From Mucilaginibacter sp. (GTDB taxonomy: Bacteria; Bacteroidota; Bacteroidia; Sphingobacteriales; Sphingobacteriaceae): a DNA stretch of 64,000 nt. The position numbers and the translations under genes are program-made. The stretch lies in assembly GCF_025359345.1 (NCBI RefSeq), contig NZ_JANYGQ010000012.1:1-64000 (forward strand). The letters are read 5' to 3'. The first letter of the stretch is position 1. Each line of letters begins with the position of its first letter. The notes under the pieces were generated by a model. It was not told where the DNA came from, made no database searches, and saw nothing but the letters and a program-made list of their open reading frames with translations. Positions 51,601 to 61,067 of the stretch are shown one piece after another.

Positions 51601-52625
51601 GCCGGAGGGCTGATACTTATGCTGTTTAGGGTTGCAATATTAGAACCTGTTTTGCTAATAATGATTTGGTAAGTGTGCGTATTGCCTGCCGGCGCAGTAA
51701 CTACGGTAGTAATTGTAGTGGTTCCGCTTGCATTAAGTGCAATGCTGCCCGAGGCTGTGCCTGATGTTACGGGGACGCCGTTTACCGTCAACGTTGCATT
51801 AGCATCGTTAGTAACGGCTGTTTGCGTTACACTGGTAACTGATGCAGCAACTGATGCGGTGTAGGTAGTTGTTGTGCCAAAGGTACCTGTATTGGTAAGT
51901 AATACTGCGGGGTTGATACTAATGCTTTTGAGTGTTGCAATGTTAGAACCGCTATGACTGATGATGATTTTGTACGTGTGCGTATTTCCAGCGGGCGCAG
52001 TAACTACTGTAGTAATTGTAGTGGTTCCGATTGCATTAAGTGCGATACTGCCTGATGCTGTTCCTGACGTTACCGGAACGCCGTTTACCGTCATGGTTGC
52101 GTTAGCATCGTTAGTAACGGCGGTTTGCGTAAGAGATGTAACCGATGTAGCAACAGAGGTAGCGTAGGTAGTTGTTGTACCAACAGTACCGGTATTGGTA
52201 AGTAATGCGGCGGGGTTGACACTTATGCTACTGAGGGTTGCGATATTAGAGCCGGTTTTGCTGATGATGATTTTATAGGTACGGGTATTTCCGGCAGGTG
52301 CAGTAACTATGGTAGTAATTGTGGTGGTTCCGCTCGCATTAAGTGCAATGCTGCCCGATGCTGTTCCCGACGCCACCGGAACGCCGTTTACCGTCATTGT
52401 TGAATTTGGGTCGATAGTAATGGCTTTTTGAGTAACCGAAGTAACCGCAGCGCTAACCGAGGCAGTATAAGTTACCAGGGATGCCGAACTGCCCGTTCTT
52501 GTAAGTAACGATGCCGGGTTAAGCGTTATAGAACTAAGGTTCGCGTTAGTACTGGCTTTAATGCCCACAGCGTGTGCAGCAAGCGTTGCTAATACCAGTA
52601 AACTAAACAGTATACGTGTTTTCAA
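48612..52625 (-). CDS. T9SS-secreted cadherin-like/adhesin protein, copy 1
   Basis: A 1337-residue surface protein. Signal peptide (about residues 1-21). Four tandem 100-residue cadherin-like beta-sandwich repeats (about 25-424), each with a consensus such as L-x-SI-x-[NI/SP]-P-A-x-L, TVNGVPVxSG, TASGSIALNAxGTTTI and APAGNTHTY. A second region starts with TTWTGAAGTLWSDAGNW (about 431) and carries ITNTGT-like beta-helix repeats, then RYISGGTGFRGYRLMSS near 730. The end (about 1260-1337) is a type A T9SS sorting domain with VYPNPASG and PGTYIVQVLN. It shares its C-terminal half with the gene at 53311. It is probably cell-surface or secreted; the target is unknown. Confidence 0.9.
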   Translation of the reverse strand: MKTRILFSLLVLATLAAHAVGIKASTNANLSSITLNPASLLTRTGSSASLVTYTASVSAAVTSVTQKAITIDPNSTMTVNGVPVASGTASGSIALNASGTTTITTIVTAPAGNTRTYKIIISKTGSNIATLSSISVNPAALLTNTGTVGTTTTYATSVATSVTSLTQTAVTNDANATMTVNGVPVTSGTASGSIALNAIGTTTITTVVTAPAGNTHTYKIIISHSGSNIATLKSISINPAVLLTNTGTFGTTTTYTASVAASVTSVTQTAVTNDANATLTVNGVPVTSGTASGSIALNASGTTTITTVVTAPAGNTHTYQIIISKTGSNIATLNSISISPPATLTNTGTVGTTTTYTAFVNASVTSVTQAAITTDANATMTVNGIPVASGVASGSITLNASGTTTITTVVTAPAGNTHTYQIIISYNNPIATTWTGAAGTLWSDAGNWTSGVPVATTDVVIPATPNRPVLDVASTCNSLTIDGNTTVTVNHPLTIASVLNVHTPYTLILAGNSTTDVGGLLTIGLSGSVNVSGSSVLTLDNALIFSNGASLVNNSKVITKANCVITFNGGTNPSTLINNGVFTATTTYFELTDGTSITNTGTLTADAASEFTLGDKNSGIVNSGTFNAGTPGSKCSIMIPGQNSSISNSGNFILGAASVIYPSGNGAKIINTNTFTLKSSNSSSAAIGPLGSGAACVGNFSVERYISGGTGFRGYRLMSSPVYGNTVGSTNVYSINYLKNSAYITGTTGTAGGFDKAGNPTLYLYRENLPPSNASFTSGNFRGINTIGTGTNYSYLIDGDGPTPFSIPAGAGFLFFFRGDRSADALANETVPSYISTPTTLTATGILNQGNIDVKEWYGAADLKSTNTGFTLVGNPYASSINLDTYNGANGTTGIIGTGLFPNIYVLNPITKNYGIYNPTNPLLAINGASNIVVSGQAFFVQADPAASSASLKFTEAAKIPDVQATPGPNGNFLMGMPAGPYDVRQMLRLKLAIDSFNYDDIAIAFNSNSSSKYNRQEDSEYLAGMSAPEGLASFSTDDVPVALSINFLPLPKKTRQVIKLKVDATNSGRLTLQKTQLDSLPKIYELWLMDRYKKDSLDIRNNNSYVFDINKADTGSYGNNRFTIIVRQNSALGIHLLDFTATKSTGGVLTAWKTENEEKYTNFTIERSTDNGITFDVMGGFASNSQGVYNFTDKNPVNNAMDIYRLKIEDLNGTISYSKAIALSYGNAPAAAAVANTKISVYPNPASGIINMSIGQNTKTGMLTGIQGIDKNPGLKSNQSYAIKIVSASGNVVKTATSSQPNWQDNVATLLPGTYIVQVLNNADNSVVGKTTFVKL
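51353..52553 (-). repeat. Four tandem 300-bp coding repeats
   Basis: The first third of the adhesin gene is built of four in-frame copies of 300 bp (100 codons each). Equivalent bases recur at 51370, 51670, 51970 and about 52270. The middle copies are closest to each other and the outer copies are more diverged. Long repeats of this kind can expand or contract. Confidence 0.85.
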
Positions 52626-53207
52626 ATTAGTGGCAATAAAGTATCAAATCAGTCCCTCGCAGCAATTGGATTGCTTTGGGGGCATCAAGTTATTAATTAA
52701 TGTTGAAAAAAAACAATTGCTTTCTGATAAAGGCACTGTTTTTTCGTTAAAACATGTTTTTTTAATATAATAGTTATTAAAATATTGTTTAATGAATAAT
52801 AAAGAATTAGGTTTTCAACATTGCAGGGCAAAACCAGCTATAAATTATACATTAAAAATAAACTGTAGCTAATAAATTGAATAACAGTATTTTATAGAAT
52901 GTTAGTCCTATAAGTGCCTGTTTACCTTATCAGCACAGTGTTAAAAAAATCAATAATTTATCAAATCGCTGTATGTTCAGCAATAACAATGCTAAGGGGA
53001 AATTAGTGAAGAATAAATTACAGAATAATACAGACCGAATAATGTCAGTTAGTTATTTTGCCTTTAAGTGGTGGTGTTTAAGCATTGGTTAGTAAAAACT
53101 TGCTTAATAGCTTAGTGATGTGCAGAAGGCCCGAAATCCGAAAGAAAAAGTTTCCACAATATTCGCTTTAAAAGACCCCGGTTTGGGAAAAGGGCGGGGA
53201 AGTAGGG
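52626..53207. other. Intergenic region between adhesin genes
   Basis: An AT-rich stretch of about 580 bases with long A and T runs. It should contain the promoter of the minus-strand adhesin gene at 48612, but I find no exact TAnnTTTG box. No gene is seen. Confidence 0.45.
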
Positions 53208-53295
53208 TAGGTTAATTAAGTTGGATTGAGTTGATTAGGTTGGATTGAGTTAACAGCTGACGCCAACTTTAACTCAATCCAACTTGATCAACCTA
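53208..53295. repeat. Inverted word repeat, GTTGATTAAG family
   Basis: The left half holds two tandem forms of TAGGTTxATTxAGTTGGATTGAGTT (53208-53252). The right arm (53269-53295) is the near-exact reverse complement of either. It begins 15 bases past the stop of the minus-strand gene at 53311 and can form a long stem after it. Confidence 0.72.
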
Positions 53296-53310
53296 ATACA
53301 CCGATCAAGA

Positions 53311-56300
53311 TTACATCTTCACGAAAGTGGTTTTGCCCACTACCGTTTTATCGTTGTTGTTTACTACTTGTATAATATAAGTGCCGGGTTGCAGGGTGCC
53401 AACATCGTCCTGCCAACTCGGTTGCGATGAGTTTGCTGATTTTACCACACTGCCGGTTATGTTAACAATTTTAATAGCGTACGACTGGCTTGGTGCAGCC
53501 AGCGACGGATTTTTATTTAAGCCTTGTATGCCCGAAAGTAAATTTGCCCTTGTATCGGGTTTAATAGCCAAGTTTATAGTGCCTCGTGTGGGGTTGGGGT
53601 AAACATTAATATTTGAACTTGCCACTGCCTGGGCCGAACTGCCATAGGTTAATGAAACATTTTGTGAATGACTGATGGTGCCGTTCAAGTCCTCAGTTTT
53701 TAACCGGTATATATCTACACCCTTTACTGGGCTTTTATCAGTAAAGTTGTAGGTGCCCTGTGCGGCCGACAGAAATCCACCTAGTACATCATAAGTTACG
53801 CCATTATCGGTGCTTCTTTCAATACTAAAGTTGGTGTATTTTTCTTCGTTTTCAGTTTTCCAGCTAACCAATGAGCCGTCGGTAGCTTTGGTGGCCGTAA
53901 AATCAAGTAAGTGAACGCCCAGTGCCTTGTTTTGCCGTATCACAACAGTAAAGCGGTTATCGCCATAAGTGGTGGTATCGCTTAAATCTATATTAAATAC
54001 ATAGGAGTTATTGTTACGCAGGTCGAGCGAGTCTTTGGCAAACTTATCCATTAACCATACTTCATAAATTTTAGGAAGGGAATCGAGTATCGTCCTTTTT
54101 AGGGTAAATTGCCTCGAAATTGTAGCCGTTACACTTAGCTTAATAACCATAGGTGCCTGTTTGGGATATGGTACCGAATTTATTGCTAACGGAACACCAT
54201 CCGACGAAAAACTTGAGAGACCTTCAAGAGCACCCATGCCGCCTAAATCGCGGGCGTCCTCATATCCATTGTATTTTGTATTTGCCGATGACTTAAAGGC
54301 TATAAGTATGTCATCATAATTGTTCGAGTCGGCAAATAACTTAAGGCGCATTAATTTAGCAACTTCTTGTTGTACAGGCGCACCCATTAACAAATTTCCG
54401 CCGGTTAACTGCGTGGTTGGTGTTTTTGCAGTTTCGTTGAAAGTTAAAACAGCGCCGGTACCCGAAGCTCTTACAAAAAATCCTTGTCCGCTCGCAATGT
54501 CTCCGGTAAAAGTAACCGGGTTGCCCACATGTGTGCTTGATGAGTAGCTATTGTATTGATTGCTTACGGGGTCTAACACGTAAATGCTTGGGTCGATATT
54601 TGTTGCGGTAATGCCGCCGGTGTTAACCTTGTCCCAGTTTATGGTGCTGGGGTAAGGGTTGCCAACCATATTAAAACCCCGGTTATATGCTGAGTTGCCT
54701 GAAGCAGTAGTGTAGCCGAGGTTTCCTGACGATGGCGTGTACCAGTCTTTAACCGTTATAGAGCCTTGGTTTAAAATACCGGTTTGAGTTAAAGTTACGT
54801 TTTCCGGTGCAATAAAAGGGGCCGCGGTTCGGGTTGCCCAGTTTGTGGCAGCCCCTCTAAAAAAGAATAACACGCCGTTACCTACGGGGATGCTCCAGGT
54901 GCCAGGGTCGGACGTGCCGATTGCCGAAGGCGATGTGATATTAGTTATGCCGATAAAATTTCCGCTTGTGAAACTGGCATTGCTAATGGCCCTGTTTTCG
55001 CGATATAAATAAGTTGACGGGTTACCTGCGCTGGTGCTACCGCCAACCGCCCCTGTAATAAATGCATTTGTAGCGCTGCTGGCCGCTGTGGTTTGACCGG
55101 CGGTAGCACCAACAATATAATTTAAGGCGTAAACATTGTTGCTGTTAACCTGTGTGCCGGTATTGACTGCCGAAGAGATGATACGGTAATTGCGCTCAAC
55201 CCAACGTTTTTTAACAGCATCGTAAGTTGTGCCGCCCTGTAAATAACGTTCAACATTGTAGGTGCCAACCAATGATGGGCTTGGATTGGCGCCAACCGGA
55301 ACTGAGCCGATAGCTGCCGACCCGTATTGGTCCGACTGAAGGGTGAACTTGCAGTTCGTTGTGTTGGTCATTACGCAATTTGCCGACGTTGGATATATAA
55401 TAGATGTGGAGCCGAGGTAGAAGGTTCCGTTTACTGAGCCAACGTTGTTATTTAATTTAGGCTGATTGCCATCTAAAGTAATAATGCACGATGAGTTCGA
55501 GAGCCCGGCATAAAATGTGCCTGTATTAGTTATCGCGCTCGATGCCGTGGCGCTGGTCATGTTTATTGACGAGCCATTTTTGGCGGTGAAAGTGCCGGAG
55601 TTTACAATTGAATTAGTGCCTGTAAATGTAAAAGCGGTATTATCTATAGTGAAATTACCTAAGGTCGCGCCGCTGTTTTGATTGGTAATAACTGTTGGGT
55701 TTCCGCTGCAGGCCATAGTGCAGGTCGTTAACGACATTGTGGCGCCGGTATTGGTAATTGACGCACCGGCAACCATTATAAAAGCTGTATTTGTTGCAGT
55801 AAAAGTGCTGCTTACATTATTGGTTAATGGCGCGGTGTTGCCGTTTAATTTAAAGTTTGAGGTGCCGCTTACGGTAATAGTACCCGAGTTTGTGATTGAG
55901 CCGCCTGCCTGAACATCAATAGTTGAGCCGGTTATTGTCAGGCTGCTGCCGCTGCTGTTGTTATTTATAAACGAGGGGTTTTGTAATGTGGCTGTTGACG
56001 CTGATAGTAAAGAAACCGAAGCCGTACCTGTATTGGTAATATTTGAGCCTCCGTTTAACGTCATTGTCGAAGCCGAAAGCGATATACTGCCAGTATTGGC
56101 TATAGGCACAGGGTTGTTGCCAATGATTGAGGATGCGGAATTAGCGATGATTGAACCTGCATTGCTAACAGTGGTGCCTCCACCAAAATTTAAAGTTGAT
56201 GCTGTCAACTTTATACTGCCAGTGGAAGTATTTGAAAATGTTACCGGGTTGCCGGTGCTTATTGTTGATGATGAATTAGCAATTATTTGGCCCGAATTTG

Positions 56301-56871
56301 ACAAGGTACCGCTGCCGGCGATATTTAACAATGAACCGGTTAGTGTTATGATGCCTGTACTGCTATTGGTAATGCTGCCCGGGTTGCTTGTGGATATGCC
56401 GGCAGCTGAATTTGATTTGAGGTTACCGTTGTTAGTAAGTGTTGCGCTTGGACTAAATGACATAGCACCATTAAATACTACCGTACAGCCCGAACCGATG
56501 GTGAAAACTGATGGATTGCCAGCAGATGATGCTGCGCCAAAAGTGACTGTATTAGAACCTGCAAACTGAAATACCGAACTTGAGTTAATAGTTAACCCAT
56601 TGGTTACGGTTAATGCTGCAGATAAAGTAATAGTGCTAACGCCGGTAACAGTAATGGAGTTACAGGCAGAAGTTGCAGTAACGGTAGGGAGCCTTAGAGT
56701 TGTTGGTATAATAACATCGACACCCGAAGTAGGAACGCCCGCTGACCAGTTGCCGGAAACACTCCAGTCCGTGCTCGTGCCGCCTGTCCAGGTTGTTGAT
56801 GCAAGCGCATTTTCACCACAAAATACAAGGGTGAAGGTAATCACAATTAAAAGTACACTCGTTTTCAACAC
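53311..56871 (-). CDS. T9SS-secreted adhesin-like beta-helix protein, copy 2
   Basis: A 1186-residue surface protein. Signal peptide (about residues 1-24). An opening domain has TTWTGGTSTDWSVSGNW (about 26-42), then a long region (about 80-500) of ITNTGT/NSGTI-type repeats with serine and asparagine ladders, as in right-handed beta-helices. A region beginning NVERYLQGGTTYDAVKKRW near 545 and onward is shared with the gene at 48612. The end (about 1105-1186) is a type A T9SS sorting domain with VYPNPTRG and PGTYIIQVVN. It lacks the four cadherin-like repeats of copy 1. The two arose by duplication of the C-terminal half (inference). Confidence 0.9.
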   Translation of the reverse strand: MLKTSVLLIVITFTLVFCGENALASTTWTGGTSTDWSVSGNWSAGVPTSGVDVIIPTTLRLPTVTATSACNSITVTGVSTITLSAALTVTNGLTINSSSVFQFAGSNTVTFGAASSAGNPSVFTIGSGCTVVFNGAMSFSPSATLTNNGNLKSNSAAGISTSNPGSITNSSTGIITLTGSLLNIAGSGTLSNSGQIIANSSSTISTGNPVTFSNTSTGSIKLTASTLNFGGGTTVSNAGSIIANSASSIIGNNPVPIANTGSISLSASTMTLNGGSNITNTGTASVSLLSASTATLQNPSFINNNSSGSSLTITGSTIDVQAGGSITNSGTITVSGTSNFKLNGNTAPLTNNVSSTFTATNTAFIMVAGASITNTGATMSLTTCTMACSGNPTVITNQNSGATLGNFTIDNTAFTFTGTNSIVNSGTFTAKNGSSINMTSATASSAITNTGTFYAGLSNSSCIITLDGNQPKLNNNVGSVNGTFYLGSTSIIYPTSANCVMTNTTNCKFTLQSDQYGSAAIGSVPVGANPSPSLVGTYNVERYLQGGTTYDAVKKRWVERNYRIISSAVNTGTQVNSNNVYALNYIVGATAGQTTAASSATNAFITGAVGGSTSAGNPSTYLYRENRAISNASFTSGNFIGITNITSPSAIGTSDPGTWSIPVGNGVLFFFRGAATNWATRTAAPFIAPENVTLTQTGILNQGSITVKDWYTPSSGNLGYTTASGNSAYNRGFNMVGNPYPSTINWDKVNTGGITATNIDPSIYVLDPVSNQYNSYSSSTHVGNPVTFTGDIASGQGFFVRASGTGAVLTFNETAKTPTTQLTGGNLLMGAPVQQEVAKLMRLKLFADSNNYDDILIAFKSSANTKYNGYEDARDLGGMGALEGLSSFSSDGVPLAINSVPYPKQAPMVIKLSVTATISRQFTLKRTILDSLPKIYEVWLMDKFAKDSLDLRNNNSYVFNIDLSDTTTYGDNRFTVVIRQNKALGVHLLDFTATKATDGSLVSWKTENEEKYTNFSIERSTDNGVTYDVLGGFLSAAQGTYNFTDKSPVKGVDIYRLKTEDLNGTISHSQNVSLTYGSSAQAVASSNINVYPNPTRGTINLAIKPDTRANLLSGIQGLNKNPSLAAPSQSYAIKIVNITGSVVKSANSSQPSWQDDVGTLQPGTYIIQVVNNNDKTVVGKTTFVKM

Positions 56872-57323
56872 TTTATAAACAATTAGAGGTGCAAAATAAA
56901 CATTTAAGTAATCAATATAATAATCACATTAACAGGTAATTATCAACATATCAACATTTATCAATTCGGGTTATCAACATCCGAAGTATTATAACTCCTT
57001 TAAGATTTAGGTTTTTGTTAAGAATAACTAACAATGATGGCTTCTTATACGCAATGACAATCAGTTAGTTACGTTTATTCCCTTTTGGAATGATTTTATT
57101 TGTTTAAACAGCTTTCTGGTCCGTTTAATAGGGGTTTTTGACCTAGGTGCCGAAAAAACGCCTGTACTTAAAAAAACTGTAACGGGCATGTTATACGGTA
57201 AACTAATAGCCATTGTTTCCGTAAAAGGGGTGGGATTTAAAGAAAAACAAGTTTTATATTGCGGTTTAAAAAAGCGGCCTTTACCGGCAATATATTTTTC
57301 GAAAAAATACACGGGTTAAGCAT
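56872..57323. other. 452-bp intergenic region between divergent T9SS genes
   Basis: AT-rich noncoding sequence that must hold two promoters. An 83-codon minus-strand frame at 57061-57312 is open, but its start lies 12 bases from the divergent protease gene and its product resembles no family, so I do not call it. No clear hairpin or repeat is seen. Confidence 0.45.
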
Positions 57324-60300
57324 ATGAATAAATTATACACAGCAATTTGCACAATACTAATATTGCTGTGCTTCGCCGATAAAAGTTATGCCCAACAGGT
57401 ATTGGTTAACGATACCGGCAAAAAGGTGCTCATTGGCTTGTCGGCAAAATCACACAGCAATTTTATCCTCAGTTATCAAAAGGCGCTGGCGTTGGCAAAA
57501 AAGAATGGCTGGGCCGTTAAACGGAAAACGCGGAACGGCGGAGTTATATCGTTGCAGGGGATAAACAGCCTGGGTTTTCCCATCTATCTTAAAACAGATA
57601 ACAACACTACAGCAGCAGCAACCACCGGTACCAATGCTGTGCAACCCGGTGGCTCGACAGGTTTAAACCTTTCCGGATCAAGCAGCGTACTCAACAATAA
57701 ACTTGCCATTTGGGACGGTGGTTCGGTTTACCGGGGCCACCAGGAATTTGCGGGCAAAACTATTACCCTGCACGATTCGACCGGCGTAATTGACCATGCC
57801 ACACACGTATCAGGTACCATGATAGCAAAGGGTGTATTCCCGGCGGCTAAAGGCATGGCCTTTAATGCCGCCACCCTGCAATCGTATGATTTTGATAACG
57901 ATATAACCGAGATGAGCGGTGCTGCTTCGGGTTTGCTGCTGTCAAACCACTCCTATGGCGATGCCGCAGGATGGTATTTTAATGATGGCGCTAATCACTG
58001 GGAATGGTACGGCCTGCCCGGCGACAGTGTTGACTACAGTTTTGGCTTTTACGGCGACCGCACCCAAAGCTGGGATAAGATAGCCTACAACGCGCCTTAC
58101 TATTTAATTGTTGAGTCGGCAGGTAACAGTCGTGCGGATACCGGGCCGGCGGTGGGCGATGACTATTATGGATACGCAAGCAAGACAAACCAGACATTGG
58201 TTGATAAAGGCCCGCGGCCTGCCGGAATAAGTAATAATGATGGCTACGACGTAATAGCAACAACAGGGAATGCCAAAAATATTTTAACTGTGGGGGCAAT
58301 AAACCCCTTGCCTAACGGCCCTGCTTCCAGCAGCGGGATCAGCATTGCTTACTTTAGCAGTTACGGCCCCACCGATGACGGCCGGATAAAACCGGATCTT
58401 GTTGCCGATGGCGTTAACCTGCTCTCAACCGGCAGTGGCGGCACAACATCATACATTACCCTATCCGGAACATCAATGTCGGCGCCAAATGTTACCGGGT
58501 CGCTTTATTTGCTGCAGGAATATTATGCGCAGAAAAATAGCGGCGGCTTTATGCGTGCGGCTACCCTTAAGGGCCTTGCCTGCCATACAGCCTTTGATGC
58601 AGGCAATGCCGGCCCCGATTATATTTATGGCTGGGGGTTGCTGGACATGAAGAAAGCCGCCCAGGCGATAACCGATAATGGCGGCAAAAGCCTGGTAACA
58701 GAAAATAAACTGCAACAGGGGCAGAAACAAATATTTAATGTGGTGGCATCGGGCCAGGGACCACTTCTGGTATCCATATCATGGACCGACCCCGCAGGCA
58801 CTATTACCCCCGATGGTACCATTAACAGTCGCACCCCGAAACTGGTGAACGACCTGGACGTAAGGGTTAGCGATGGTACCAACACATTTAAACCCTGGAT
58901 ACTCGACCCCTTGCACCCGGCCGCTGCAGCTACAACAGGCGATAATATTTTAGATAATATTGAACAGGTTTATATTCCCGGGGCTGTAACGGGCAAAGCA
59001 TACACCATCACTGTTTCGCACAAAGGAACGCTGCAGGGTGGTGTTCAGGATTATTCGCTTATTGCGACCGGGGTGGGGGGGCATGTTTATTGTGTTTCAA
59101 CCCCACTTTCAAGCGCCGACTCGCGGGTTAACAATGTAACATTGGCAAACCTTAATTATACACCACCTGCGGGCTGCACCACTTACTCCGACCATACCGA
59201 CAAAACCATTCAACTGGAGCTGGCGAAAACATACCCGCTGAGCCTTACCCTGGGTACCTGCGGCGCTGACTTTAACAAGGCCGCCAAAGTATATATCGAC
59301 TGGAACGGAGATGGTATTTTTGGTGCTAATGAACTTGTAGCAACTTCAGGAATTATTAACGGAACAGGCTCATATACTACAAACATAACCGTACCTGCAA
59401 CCGTTGTAGCCGGCGACTACAGCATTATGCGTGTTGTACTTGCCGAAACCAATGACGCATCAGTAATACAAGCCTGCGGCACCTATGCCAAAGGCGAAAC
59501 GCAGGACTACCGCGTGCAATTTGTACTGCCGGCAACGGATGCAGGCGCCACGGCTATCGTAAACCCCAGTACCTCGGGTTCGTGCTCAGACGCTAACCAG
59601 GTTACAATATCAATAAAAAACTTTGGGAGGTTACCGATAAGCAATATCCCGGTAACGGCAACCATTACTGACGCGGCTAACGTTACAACTACTTTAACAG
59701 GAACTTATACTGGCATCTTACAAGCTTCGGAGCAGGAAGATTTTACTTTTAGTACGCCTTTTAATGCGGTTGCCGGAGCTAATTACAACATTATAGCTTT
59801 TACGAGCCTCGCCGGCGACCCTGTTGCTGCCAACAACCAGGTATCAGCCGCGGTGACTATCAGCCTGCCACCAGAAGCGACCGGTTTAACAGCTTATTAC
59901 TGTACCGACAGTAAAGACTACCGCTTAACCGGCACGGCCGACGGAACCATATTGTGGTACCAAAATATTGGCGACGCTATCCCGGTGGCATGGGGCTCGC
60001 CCGGAACAACCGCAACTGCCCCGGTTAACAATACGTTTTATGCAGGTGTGAACGATTTTAAAGGAACAGTTGGTCCCGCTACAAAAAATGTATTTACCGA
60101 AGGCGGATATAATCAGTTTACGCCATATGTTAATGTAAATACCAAAGTGCCGGTTGTTATTGAAAGCGCCCGATTGTATATCGGCAATTCGGGAAAAATT
60201 ACTTTTAATGTGAACGATGCCAGCGGCCGTACCGTATCGACCTCGACCATTAACGCCGTTGCAACCCGCACAACGCCACTGGCCGGCGCACAACCCGACG

Positions 60301-61061
60301 ATCCGAATGACCAGGGTGCGGTTTACAATCTTAATTTACAGCTGCCTGCAGCCGGTAATTATACTATAAATGTCGAGTTTGACAGCAATTCCACCTTATA
60401 TCGCAACAACGTAGGCGTTACCGGCTACCCTTTTAAAATAGGCGATGTTTTCAGTATAACCGGCAACAGCGCCACTGCCAACCCGGATACCGCGGCCTAC
60501 AAAACGTACTATTACTATTTTTACGACATGAAGGTAAAAAGCGCTGGGTGCCCTTCGGTATCGCGACAATCTGTAACTGTTTCAAAGCCCGTTATTACAC
60601 AAAACGGGGCTGTTTTAAATTCCAGCGTGGCCACCAACAATCAATGGTATTTAAATGGTAAACCTATTGCAGGGGCTGTCGGCGCTACTTATACGCCTAC
60701 ACAAAGCGGCAATTACCAGGTTGCGCTGGTGCTTGATGGTGGCTGCACGGTACTGTCTGATAATTATGTATACATAATAACAGCTACCGGCGCCAATAAC
60801 AAAACTGATATAGGCCTTGTAGTGTTCCCCAACCCGGCAAGCGGCCCGCTCAGCATTCTTTTTGCCGCCAAAGCGCCTGCAGATTTAACCATATCATTAA
60901 TAAATATTGCCGGGCAGGTTGTAAATACCAGTAAGCAAAGCATTGCTGCAGGTAATTTCAGCACCGTGGCAGATGTAACCTACTTACCGCCGGGTACTTA
61001 TATTTTAAAGATACAACTGGGGCAAATGGTTTATAATACGAAGGTGATAGTGTTGCGTTGA
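57324..61061 (+). CDS. T9SS-secreted subtilisin-like serine protease (S8)
   Basis: A 1245-residue secreted protease. Signal peptide ends near residue 24 (SYAQ). A short N-terminal domain (about 25-110) precedes the S8 core. The triad is D131 in AIWDGG, H158 in DHATHVSG, and S384 in SGTSMSAP, so it looks active. Residues about 440-580 form a P/jelly-roll domain (LVSISWTDPAG). A GEVED-like domain has VYIDWNGDGIFGANE near 655-670. CARDB-like segments follow (TDAGATAIVNPS near 738), and a last Ig-like part. The T9SS type A sorting domain ends it, with VFPNPASGPLSI near 1167 and PGTYILKIQLG. Role: surface or extracellular proteolysis. Confidence 0.94.
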   Translation: MNKLYTAICTILILLCFADKSYAQQVLVNDTGKKVLIGLSAKSHSNFILSYQKALALAKKNGWAVKRKTRNGGVISLQGINSLGFPIYLKTDNNTTAAATTGTNAVQPGGSTGLNLSGSSSVLNNKLAIWDGGSVYRGHQEFAGKTITLHDSTGVIDHATHVSGTMIAKGVFPAAKGMAFNAATLQSYDFDNDITEMSGAASGLLLSNHSYGDAAGWYFNDGANHWEWYGLPGDSVDYSFGFYGDRTQSWDKIAYNAPYYLIVESAGNSRADTGPAVGDDYYGYASKTNQTLVDKGPRPAGISNNDGYDVIATTGNAKNILTVGAINPLPNGPASSSGISIAYFSSYGPTDDGRIKPDLVADGVNLLSTGSGGTTSYITLSGTSMSAPNVTGSLYLLQEYYAQKNSGGFMRAATLKGLACHTAFDAGNAGPDYIYGWGLLDMKKAAQAITDNGGKSLVTENKLQQGQKQIFNVVASGQGPLLVSISWTDPAGTITPDGTINSRTPKLVNDLDVRVSDGTNTFKPWILDPLHPAAAATTGDNILDNIEQVYIPGAVTGKAYTITVSHKGTLQGGVQDYSLIATGVGGHVYCVSTPLSSADSRVNNVTLANLNYTPPAGCTTYSDHTDKTIQLELAKTYPLSLTLGTCGADFNKAAKVYIDWNGDGIFGANELVATSGIINGTGSYTTNITVPATVVAGDYSIMRVVLAETNDASVIQACGTYAKGETQDYRVQFVLPATDAGATAIVNPSTSGSCSDANQVTISIKNFGRLPISNIPVTATITDAANVTTTLTGTYTGILQASEQEDFTFSTPFNAVAGANYNIIAFTSLAGDPVAANNQVSAAVTISLPPEATGLTAYYCTDSKDYRLTGTADGTILWYQNIGDAIPVAWGSPGTTATAPVNNTFYAGVNDFKGTVGPATKNVFTEGGYNQFTPYVNVNTKVPVVIESARLYIGNSGKITFNVNDASGRTVSTSTINAVATRTTPLAGAQPDDPNDQGAVYNLNLQLPAAGNYTINVEFDSNSTLYRNNVGVTGYPFKIGDVFSITGNSATANPDTAAYKTYYYYFYDMKVKSAGCPSVSRQSVTVSKPVITQNGAVLNSSVATNNQWYLNGKPIAGAVGATYTPTQSGNYQVALVLDGGCTVLSDNYVYIITATGANNKTDIGLVVFPNPASGPLSILFAAKAPADLTISLINIAGQVVNTSKQSIAAGNFSTVADVTYLPPGTYILKIQLGQMVYNTKVIVLR

Positions 61062-61067
61062 GTCGGG

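Noticed and set aside
51373..52167. Set of plus-strand frames rich in V, T and A opposite the 300-bp repeats
   Set aside because: Each recurs with the 300-bp period and is the antisense shadow of the tandem repeat. They are not separate genes.
51353..52553. Possible CRISPR-like periodic array
   Set aside because: The 300-bp period, intact reading frame and lack of short repeats with unique spacers show it is a protein repeat. No cas genes are present.
55958..56569. 203-codon plus-strand open frame opposite the adhesin gene
   Set aside because: It lies wholly within the real gene and is open because the serine/threonine/asparagine-rich repeats contain few antisense stops. It has no domain.
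57061..57312. 83-codon minus-strand frame between the second adhesin and the protease
   Set aside because: No family, no signal peptide and no terminator. Its start is 12 bases from the divergent protease start, where promoters should lie. A real gene cannot be excluded.
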